The position numbers were made by a program, and so were the translations under genes. This document shows positions 23,701 through 35,700 of a stretch of DNA of 64,000 nt, piece by piece (within the stretch, counting starts at the first letter, position 1; each line of letters begins with the position of its first letter). The DNA is taken from NCBI GenBank assembly GCA_944474755.1, contig OX104124.1, positions 9,326,437-9,390,436 of the forward strand. The letters run 5' to 3'. The notes beneath the pieces were generated by a model, which saw only the letters and a list, made by a program, of their open reading frames with translations, made no database searches and was not told the DNA's origin. The stretch is from Limnoperna fortunei. Lineage: Eukaryota > Mollusca > Bivalvia > Mytilida > Modiolidae.

Positions 23701-26700
23701 ACTTGCACCACTTGTTAGTGCTGTAGGGCTTCTAAAAATATCTTTCTGTTAAAAAAAACCTGTTGTTTAAAGTCACCTTTTACTGTGTTTAGGTTATATG
23801 TAAAGAAGTCATATATGTATGTAAAATCAATATTTAATGTTAGAGTAAGAATGATCTGATTAGCATATCCTTATACATGTATTGAATTTGGAAAGGGGCT
23901 TCTAAAAAGTATATTTAATTTTCATTGATTTTCAACTAACAATACTCTGAAATCAAGAATATATGTAAAATCATTAACAAATATTGTATAATTATACATT
24001 ATATAAGACAAAGTATTTGTTTATAGGCAGGTTTAAGCTTGGAAGTTCTTTATCAGATCAAAAACCAGCTGGATCTGGTTTTACATTTCAAACTGTGACG
24101 ACACTAGCAGCTGGAGTCTTTAAGTTTGGGCAGACAACATTTACAGACGAAGCCAATCCAGAAACAGCAAAACCAAATAGTACAACTCTTGCTTCAGGAC
24201 CTGGATTCAAGTTTGGAGGTCTAAAATCAACTGTAAATAATGCACCAGTAGAATCAGATACAAACAAGCCCCCAGTTAGTGGCGGGTTTAAATTTGGGCA
24301 GATTTTACCATCACAGAAAGGTGCAACAGAACAGAAGCCAGATGAAAAAACTGAAAAAAGCAAGCCTACTCCAGTTGGTGGTTTTACATTGGGACAGACA
24401 GCCAAATCTGTGTTTTGTCTTCCAGGAGTTTCTACAACAGGAACAGGGCAAAATGCCAAAGAAACACCACCATCTTCTTTCACCTTTAAACCTAGTGTTT
24501 TTGGTACCACAGAATCCCAAGCTACAAAGGATTCTAAAGATAACCCAACATTTACTTTTATTGCTCCAGTAACAACAACTGTGTCCCAGAAAGTTGCTGA
24601 CATAGCAAAGACTGCAATAGTGAAGAAAGACGAGAAAAAAGGAGCTTCTGGTGTGAAGAAGTCTGATGGTAATACAGAATTATCTTGATTTATTTCATTT
24701 TCTGAAAAAGTCCGGTGATAATACACGTTTATCTTAATATTTGTGAAGTAGTCTGGTGTTAATACAGAATTATTTGTAAATATTTCATTTGTTAAAGAGT
24801 CTGGTGGTAATGTATGATTATCTCAATATATTTTCTTTTGAAAAGAAGAAGTCTGGTGGTTATACACAATTTATCTCAATATTTTCCTTCTGTGATGTAG
24901 TCTGGAGATAATACCCGATTATCTTGATATTTTTTTGTTTTGAGAAGGTCTGGTGGTCATACATGGTTTATCTTAATATAATCTTATTGTGTTGGAATAT
25001 TTGAGCAAAGCCAAGTAACAGCTCGTCCCTGGGTAGGGGATGGTTGGGTCAGTGTATAGAAGATAGAAGTTTTAAGTTCAGTTAAAGTGAGAATGTTCAA
25101 GATCAATATTTTATGACTTGTTTACGTTATTTATTTATATTGACACTCAATGATTAAGGCCATTCGTTGGTCAGTCTGTGTCTATAATCTTGACAAAAAC
25201 AGAGTCTTTGTATCGTTGCATAATTTTCTAGACTTGTATATTATTTTGGAGTATGCTGTATCGTCATATTTGTCGATCCAATACTTAATAAGTGTACTGG
25301 TTAGTACTTTCTTAAAACTCTTTATATAATATTTTGAGCTACCTGTATCGTGTATTTACACAATCCCATCTCCAAATGAAAAAATACCTTAAGGAGTTAG
25401 AGTTAAACGCCACTGATGAGTCTTGAATAGACGAAACGCGCGTCTGGCGTATTGAATTTGTCACCTTGATAATTTTGATAACATCTTTTTTGAATATTTG
25501 AGCAGAGCCAAGTGACAGCTCGTCCGCCGGTGGCGGAAGGTTGGGGCAATGTATAGAAGTATAAGTTCAGTTAAAGTGAGAAGGTTGAAGATCAATATTT
25601 TATGACTTGTTTATTTATATTGACACTCAATGATTAAGGCCATTTGTTGGTCAGTCTGCGTCTATAATCTTAACAAAAACACCGTCATTTGTATCGTTGC
25701 ATAATCTTCTATACTTTTTTTGTTTATGCTGTATCGTCATGTTAGTCGATTCCATACTCAATAAGTGTATATTTTAAATAAACAGTTTTTTTGTGTACAG
25801 ATTTATATAAGAATAGACTTGTAGGTTTGCAATAAACTATATTCCATAATGCACTGAAAATCACAATTAAATCACCAGCATGTTCGCTATTGATGTCATG
25901 CCTCCTGGCACTCTTCAGGTGAATGTGATGTTGTCCGTGGCGACGTCGATACCGGCGACGTCACTGACGTTAAATAATACAGGGGAGTAATTAAAATACA
26001 ATACAATATAAAACGAGTTTTTTTAACGTGTACTGTTTAATTTCGGTTTAAACAACCCAATAAAATGAGCTTCTTTCGTTAGTCTTAAGCTCTTAATCGG
26101 TTTTGGGACTTTATAAACGAGAACATATATTAATTATTGCTCCGTGCACAAATCTTAGATCAATCTTCCGTGTTTCGAGATCCCGGATTAGTTGTCTATG
26201 AACAGTGAATCGCGTTCGCAGTGAGTTTCCCGTTTGACCAAAGTACCACTCCTTACAGTTGTTGCACATCACACAGTAAATCAAGTTCTCCGTGCCACAG
26301 CTCATATCCCTGTTTGGTGTTATTATTAGCCCATTTAAAAGTTCAAGTTTCTCACCAACATGAAGGTTCTTGCAAAGTCCGCATCGTTTGTTATCACATC
26401 TCCGGACTGCAAACGGTTTATCGTTTCAAAATTGCGCTCGAGTTAAAATATTTTTGAGATTTGTTGGCTGTCGTTTACTCTGATCTTTAGCATTAAGTCT
26501 ACCGGAAACAGGGTTTTTAGTTCTTTGGTGTAGCGGGACGCTTGTTTGAATAAAATTGTACATCTTTGGATTACACGGATTGTGAGTACTGACAAATGGG
26601 ATAAGGTCAGTGTTATTTTCGCGTCCCGTTGTTTTACGAAGTTCCGCGAAGGTATTGTTTTTGCTTTTTCAATGCCGTGCTTCACAAGATTTCTCGGATA

Positions 26701-29700
26701 ATTCGGTCGTTTTAGAAATATAGAGAGTTCGTTTAAGCGTTTATCTCGGTTTTCTTCATCGTTTACTGTTGTGCATACATTGATACATACTCTTCAACAT
26801 GATAGATATATCTTAACTTTGACTTAAGCTCAATTATATTAGGTACATTTTCTTTCAATTTACATTGGTGAATATAGTTCTTTACAATAATCATCAAAAG
26901 ATTTAGAAAATAACTTTCAGAAGTGTATCCAAGTATGACATTTTTCTTATTAAGTAAGTTTTTATAAACAATCTTCAAATGCTGACACACAATATCCCAA
27001 AACATTTAATGATATAACAATCATAAAATATATGTTGTATTGTTTCGTCTTCTGTTTTACAAAAACTACATAGATTTGTATCCTTTAAATGAATCATGTA
27101 CAAAAATGTGTTTATTAGGAAGAATTTGATGAAGAATCTCGTATTGAAATGTTTTCGAATATGAATATGTACAACATTTTTTTAACATGACAAAGTATTT
27201 TGTCCAATCATTCCCCTCACAATTGAGTTGTTCTTCCCACTTCAAAAATTTATTAATAGGTGCATAAAAAACTTTATCCCTTAGAAAACTATAGATAAAT
27301 TTCGGTTTTTGAACTTTTAAAATATTACAAATCAGAGAATCTTCAATTTCTCATATTGTTAACATTTATATGATCTACTTTAGCTTTTATCAACCTTTTC
27401 ATGGAAATAGGAATACTAGAAAGTAAGCTGAAATACTTCAAAAAGTTAGCAGAATGAACTTTATCTTTTAACCTTTGACAAATAATAAAATCTTTTCTCT
27501 CATGGTCTATAATATCAAACAACTGTGAAATTCCAAAATCTTTCCATTTACTATAATATAGAAATTCGTCTAATGGTACAAAATTAAGAATATCTAGGGA
27601 CAAAACTTCTTTTATACAATGCTTTGTGTCTGGTTTTGCATTTGCTAAACTAACTAAAACATCTTTCCAAAACATATTAGTTAATCTATTACCTATTTCT
27701 TTCATTTTATCTGGTAGCAGTTTTAAAACCTGGTCACCACCAAAACTTTCAAGAGAAACACAAAAAAGTTTTTGCCAAGGTCCCTCACAATTATCATAAA
27801 ATCTATTTATCCAACTACATATCAAATATGCAATAAAAGATTGCAAGTGTATCATATTTAATCCACCCATGTCGAAGGTCCCAATAATAGTATTTCGACG
27901 AATTTTGTCAACATACCCACTCCAAATAAATCTGAAAAACATGGTATTATGTTCATTTAACTTGTTTTCAGGTACACTTGGCAATGCTGTAAAAAGTTGT
28001 ACAAGTTTAGGAATGACCAGAGTCTTAATTACTGTAACTTTACCCAATAGAGTTAATTTGCGATGTTCCCAACTTTTTAATATATTGGATACATCTTTAA
28101 TCTTTTTTGAAAAGTTCAAATTTACCATGCTACTCAAGTCTAGTGAAAAGTCCAGACCAAGAACTCTAAAATTTGAGTGTAACCATTTCAAGTTAAGATT
28201 TTGACACAAGATATCATTAGAGAACTTCTTGCTTCCAATCCAGACTGCAGCAGTCTTGGATTTGTTTATTTTTAGCCAGAAACTTTGAAAAATAAATCAC
28301 AACATTTCATAGTCTCTTCTAAAGGGACCTCTGTGCTATCTAGCATCAAAAAGGTGTCATCAGCATATTGACTTAATAAAGCCTCATTACCATCAATATC
28401 AATACCCTTTATATACTGGTTTGACTAACTTATTTGCTAAAAGTTCAATTCCAATAATAAAAAAAATTGGATACGTGACCGTTATTAATAACACAACTTT
28501 TAGCTCCTGAATAGAGAATGTCAAACCACTTACAGAAAGAACTACCAAAATTAAAACTTTTAAGTGCTTTAGTAATAAAACTCCACTCAATCGAGTCAAA
28601 TGCTTTCTCAAAATATACTAACAGAAGTAACCCTGGTTTGTTATGTTCCTCAAGGTAGTGCATGAGGTCATAGAGAAGCCGTGTATTTTCTCCAATAAAT
28701 CTATCTTTCATGAAACCCTTCTGAGAATCAGATATAATATAAGGAAGTACTGTTTTTACTCGATTAGCCAATACTGCTGAAGCAATTTTCAGATCAGTAT
28801 TTAAAAGGCTTATAGGCTTCCAGTTGGCAATATATCTCTTATCTTTATTATCCTTTGAAATGCAAGTAATAACACATTGATATTGAAAAGACGACAAATT
28901 CCCTGCTTCATAACCAAAATAATTATAATGATCTAAATAAAATAGGACCAACATCTTTCCAAAAAAATTTGTAGAAATCAACAGTAAAACCATCTGAGCC
29001 TGGACTTTTACCATCTGACATGAGTTTTAAAGCATTAGAACACTCTTCAAAAGTTAAATTACCTTCACGGTGATTTTTCTGTTGAAGTGTAAGTTTTATT
29101 TTGTGCTCAAAAAAGGACTGATTTGTATTGTCAACTCCATGTGAACAATATAAATTGGAATAAAATTGAGCCTGTTCACTTAAAATATCTGACTGATCTG
29201 AAAGATGATTACCTTGATCATCAATCGATTCCGAGATTGTCTTATTAACAGAGTATCTTTTTTCTAAATTACAGAAGTATTCTGTGCACTTTTCTCCATT
29301 TTCATGCCAGTTAGCGCGAGAACGAAGAAGTATACCAGATATCATGTTATCTCTGCTGTTTTCTAACTCACGTTTCTTTTGAATCAAGGCTTCAAAACAA
29401 TTTACATCTGGGTCTGAGTTAACCTTATATTCAGAGTCCTGTATCTCCTTTTCTAAAATTTTAAGTTTCTTTTTCTGCTTTTGACTTTTTAATGCTATAT
29501 TCAATTGAGATGCCTCTGATCTTCATCTTTACGATTTCAAAGAACAATTTATCATTCCACTTCAATTTAACATTAAATAAATCTTCAATATCACCTGAAA
29601 AATAATATTCAGTAATGGTATTTCTAATACATTCTTTTATTGTGTTAACACATTATATATCTCGTAAAAGCTGGGCATTGAATTTCAAATACCCCTTACC

Positions 29701-32700
29701 TCTTTTACCAAGACTTGTAGAAAATGAAAAAAGAATAACAGAGTGGTCTGTTCTATAACCTGGTATTATAGCTGTTGTTTTCGTTAGTGAAAACAAATCC
29801 TCTGTCGCAAGGAAATAGTCAAGGCGACTTTGTCTCAGTGGATTTGGTTGTCGCCATGTATATTTTCTTACATCAGGATTACAAAGCCTCCAAGGATACA
29901 GTAGCTCAAGGGAGTTTTTTAAATTCATCTATTTTATCCCTGCACTTTTGATTCCTATGATGCCTAATATTAAAATTATCTAAATAATAGTCCTGAACTG
30001 TATTCCATTCCAATCACCACATAAAAGTAAGCTGCAGTTGGATACAGTTGCAACTGTAGTAAAAATATCTTGGAAAAACATTGGCTCGTCTAGGTTTGGT
30101 CCATATAAATTAACCAATGATAGACGATGATTATATATTGTCGGATCCAAAATGATATATCTACCATTGGGATCAGATATACTGTTGGGTACATGCACAT
30201 CTATTCCTTTTTGGAACAGAATACAAACACCTGCACTTCTAGTGTTGTTATGACTAAAAAAACATTGACCTTCCCATTCATCACTCCATATATTTTCATC
30301 CTCCCTTGAGCTATGTGTTTCCTGAAGACAGGCAATTGTAGGGTTTTTACTTTTTATCCAAGAAAAAACATCAGTCCTTTTTTAACACTTGAACACTTAA
30401 CCCCCTCACATTCATAGACAATAAATTTACCTTACTTTCCATACTAAATATTTACAAACAATACTACAAAAATGAAAAGCCTAAGAAACATGAGCAAAAC
30501 CACATCATGCACTACGTACACAGTTACACACACATGCAATCTGGAAGATGACACCATCTTATAATTGTATAAGATTTTGTACGAAATAAATGATAAATGA
30601 TGGTGGCTTAAAATATCTAGGAATGGTAGTTGTGTTAGTTTTTTTTCAATAGTAAATTTAATAGACGGGTGGATACTGTTAATGAGCTTGTGGAAAGTTT
30701 CTATTTCGTCGACTGTTTTATTCCATATAATGAAGCAGTCATCAATAAAACGTTTCCATTGTTCTCGAATGTAATTTGAAAGTATTACATCGAATTCGAT
30801 TTCTACCATTCTATACATTTTATGTTTAATATATCCCATCAGGATAGTTGCATAAGTTGGCGCAACTTTAGTCCCCATCGCCGTTCCTGATATTTGTAAG
30901 TAATCCTGACCACTGAAGTAGAAAGAATTGCATTCCAATATGATCTGGACGGCTTCTAAAATAAATGAGAGTGAAAATCTCGGATTCAGAGCGTTTCCGT
31001 GTCTCTCTAATCATAATTGTGAAGCTTCAAGTCCCAAAGTGTGTGGGATATTGGTGTACAAACTAGTTACATCAAAACTTACCTGTTTTCAATTTGCTTA
31101 GGTAAATGGTTCAAGAAGTCCAAATCGTCCCTAATAAAACCAGGTACATACTGACTGACAGAGCGGTTTTAATATTATGTCTACAAAATTACTTAGCCGA
31201 AGTGTCGATTGGCAACAATTGGTCGAAATTTCAAGTCAACGTGGGATAATATCGTTAATATATTGTAATATACGATAATCTGATGTCCAGTTGTTTAGAC
31301 ATCTGGTGAATAATACTTGATATTCTGAATAACTGGATAATCTGATTATATTTACTTTTGTGAAGAGGTCTGGTGGTAATACACGATTATCTTAAATATT
31401 TTCCTTCGTGAAGAACCCAAGGAAGTTGTGCTCTTTCTTTCGCTTGAAAATAAATATGCAAGTTTAGTTCATAAAAAAATTAGTACCGTAACTGTATTTT
31501 TATAAAATCAAAGGTCAGTACCCTTGTAAGTGTGGAGCACTTTTTTGCTGACCACAGTGCGTTAGAAAAAGCAAAAGCGAAATCGAAATGAGCAGTAGAG
31601 TAGTTGTAAAAATGCTTTATATACCTATTTACAGAGTGCAATTAAGGTCACACCAAATCAATTTCTTGTTCGACGGACCGAGCGCACATAGCGCACATAT
31701 TTTATCGAATCGAAAAATAAATTATTAAAATTTTACCGTTTCAACCCCCACCCCCCCCCACCCCCCCCCAAAAAAAAAATCGATGTAACTTGAAAAAGGA
31801 AAACAAGGAGGCATGGTTGTTCAAAACATGGCAGCTTCTTTCAATGGCGGTATGTAAGCACAGATTTTTCAAACATGTGTCGAAATATTTAAACCTTAGC
31901 GCCGACATCATAATTTAAAAGAGATTAGATACAGGAACATTTGATGCATGTTGAACTACTTGTAGATATAGACTCATAAAAACTACAAACTACGACAAAC
32001 GTAATGACTTCAACTTTCCAATTGTCAACTTCCCGTTCATCGACAGCAACATTCCAGCAGTTCCAGCGTATGGTGTGTACATTTCCACATCCTGCGATCG
32101 GTATTCCGAATTTCTAGACCGATCACTGCTGTTGACTGCTAAACTATTCAAACTACTCTCCAGAAGTTCTATGGTTGTCACCATGACTTAATTGATCGTT
32201 ATGGGAAATCAGTGTCTCAAATACGATCTGACATTTTCGCGGAGTCATTTTCGCAGTGATTACTATTCCTGGATTTGACTTTTCAGTAGACATGACAATG
32301 AGTAACTCGACGGGTGTCTAATTAGAGGCAGACACTTCTTACTCGTCCGGAGCACCTGAATGCACCTATGGTTTTTATTGGGTTCGGGTTTGAAATTTTT
32401 TGGTTGCATGGTGAACTTGTAGCCTCAATAATGGAGCTCCGCTTTGATTTTATCTCCGCCGCTATCAACAATGGTCACAGAAGCTACAATATTGTAGCTA
32501 ATTAAACTTATTGATATTATTGCTATGTTTTGATTCTGATCTCCATGAAAAAAAGATGAAAATGACTGGATGGATGTTCAGTGTTATTTTTTTGGAATGT
32601 TGAAGACAGTAAAGTAATTTTTATTCAGAGTCTGCATATAACTGTTTGACTTGGTTGTTTTCTTATTGACATTGTCTATATTTCTGTGTTCTCTGAAATC

Positions 32701-35700
32701 ATGGACATTAGACCACCACGTATCTATAATTCTGGATTTTCTTTGACTGCTCTTTCAAAAGGGAAAGTCTCACTTACTAAAGGGAATATTCAGGCAAATA
32801 TAGTGAATAGGATATAATTTATTTTATGACAGTTTAAACTTGATTCCTCTAGAAAAATCTTCATCAATAAATGACGTACAGTATAGTCAGTTGTGCATTG
32901 TATATTAGGTCTTAAATATTTCGTTTTTAGCAAATGAAGATGTGGCAGGCTTGTGAAAGTTACACACGTAGTGTCTTGGATAAAAAATAAAATATTGAAT
33001 TGTTTGAAAGGTGTAATTTATTTTTTATACTTTGAAGGATGAACTCGACATTACAAAATATAATTCCTTTAATATATGCTTTGGACGACGTCAGGTAAGG
33101 ATAGGATGCCCGATTAAAATAGAACAATACAATAAACATTTTCTTATTTATAAAAGGCTATTGCTTCCTCCATATTTTGCTGTTCGCTGACGATTTGTTT
33201 GAAAATCAAAATAAAATATTACAATTTTGATTTCCCTCGCTCGCCCCATACTTAAATGACAAAAATCCGAAGAATAAGAAATAAATTGGTGTGTCCTAAA
33301 CAATTTAAAATATAAAGTTCCTAATGTTTGGGTAATTATTCTGACTCTGTCAAAAGAATCTCTTTCTTTTTTTTTAATTTACTTGGTGATTTTAATGAAC
33401 TTTATTCTTGTGTTTTAACAAGCTGCATCTAATGGAACTACGATATTTGGTGCAACGCCTCAAAGTGCATATGGAGGACTATTTGTTCAGGCTAACAGAC
33501 CCTTGTTTGGTACAGCAACAACCAGTGCCAGTGGATTTGGAACCGCGATAAATACCTCATCTTTGTTTGGTACTCAGAACAAGGTAAAGGAAAAACCCAA
33601 TAACAAATGTACCTCTCAGTCTGTTAAAATTGTATTATTTATGCATTTAAAATTCTAGCCTTATGAAAGAGATTGGCCTCTTGTGAAACGGATATTTTAG
33701 TAAACAGCATTTTACAAATGTTATGTGACGTGTCATTTGAAAAGCAATAAGCTTCTGGAAAAAGGAAAATTATTAGGGGAGACTTCTGTATGAGGTATAT
33801 ACAGACACAAATATAAAAAAAGTCATTTAGTTTATTTTTCATCAACCTAACACATCATTACGATCAATATCTTTAATTTAATTATTAAACATGTTTTCTA
33901 TTGATAAACATTTTAAAACATATCAAAGAGGAAATATGGTAGTACAATTATTCATTATTATGTTTGAGGCCCCTTACATTGCATATGCCATCTTGACATG
34001 CACATTTTTATACCCCCGCAAACTTGTTTGGGGGTATATAGGAATCACCCTGTCTGTCCGTCCGTCTATCTGTCCGTCTATCTGTCCGTCTGTTCACGTC
34101 CCTTGTAAGCGCAACTCCTCTAAACCGCGTGATGAAATTTAATGAAACTTAGCATAAAGGAAGTACATTATATGTAGATATGTATGAAGGATTTTTATTG
34201 ACCTCGGACATCATTAAGGGGAGATAATTGGACTTGAGAGCGAAGCGGGGGTGTCGCTTTGTGAGCGTGCTCACAGTCCACACTTGTTATTATTAGCTCA
34301 CCTGGACCGAAGGTCCATGTGAGCTTTTGCCATCACTTGGCGTCCGTCGTACGTCGTCTGTCGTCCGTCGTAAACTTTTTTAAAAATCTCCTCTGAAACC
34401 ACTGGGCCAATTTTTTTCAAACTTGGCCACAATCATCCTTAGTGTTCCTAGTTTCAAGTTTGTATCCAGGGTGTTGATCAACAGACAAATATGGCCGCTG
34501 TTACTAAAAATAGAACATGGGTGTCAACACAGGTTTTTGATCATTATCAAAAATTATAATAGCTATAGAAAAAACCGTTACTTCAAATTGATCAGCACAT
34601 TAAGGTCTACAATATATATACAAATAATGTATTGGCTTCTTGTAGGAGTTATTGCCCTTTATTGACGATTTTTGACAAAATTTTTTGTATTTACAATATA
34701 ACCTGAAAACTATACGAGGTAGAGTGAAACTGTAAATAGCAAAAATCATCAGCAATAAAAGCCCTACAATTCACTTGATTAGTCTGAAATAGTCAAATGA
34801 CTCCTTATATGAGTTATTGCCCTTAAATGGCAATTTTTTATGAAATTTTCCGTTTTTGTCCTGTAACTTTAAAATTATAACAGCTAGAGTAAAACTGTAA
34901 ATGGCAAAAATGATCAGCAATACAAGCCCTACAATTCACTGTATTAGTCTGAAATTGTCAGATGACTCCTTATAGGAGTTATTGCCCTTTAATGGCAATT
35001 TTTTATGAAATTTTCCGTTTTTGTCCTGTAACTTAAAAACCATAACAGCTAGAGTGAAATTATAAATTGCAAAAATGATCAGCAATAGAAGCCCTACAAA
35101 TGATTGCTTAGTCTAAAATTGCAAGATGACTCTTTATAGGAGTTATTGCCCTTTCATTATGAATTTGGACAAATAAACAGTTTTTGAATTATAAATTAGT
35201 CTATAGCACACCTACTAGTAGAGTAAAACTGTAAATTTCTAAAGTACCATAAAGGACAATGGCTACAAACCATTTAATTTTCAGAAATTGTCTGATGGCA
35301 CTTTATAGGATTTATTGTATTTAACTAAAATTTTTGAAGAAATGTTTAGTTTTTGCACAGTAACTTAAAAGCTATAACAACTAGACTGAGACTGTTAATT
35401 TCAAAAATTTAAATATAGTTGAAGTCATTTGGATTCCAGGTGAGCGATTACAGGCTCCTGGGAGCCTCTAGTTTTATTAGAGTATACACAACAATTTTTA
35501 TTCAGGCTTAAAATGTTTTACTTCAAATATTCGATTGTATTGCGATTTTGAAATTAATTCCATTTTATAATATTTTTCGATCGTGCATGTACAGACCACG
35601 AAAATGTAGATTTTAGCAGAAAATCTGCAATCAAATTGTATTACAGTTGTTCAAATTAAACACCATTTAAAAAATTTATGCAATAGAAAGAATATTGTTT

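Noticed and set aside
24088..24726. 212-codon minus-strand frame
   Set aside because: Antisense shadow of nucleoporin exon 8, whose FKFG motifs and splice phases identify the real strand.
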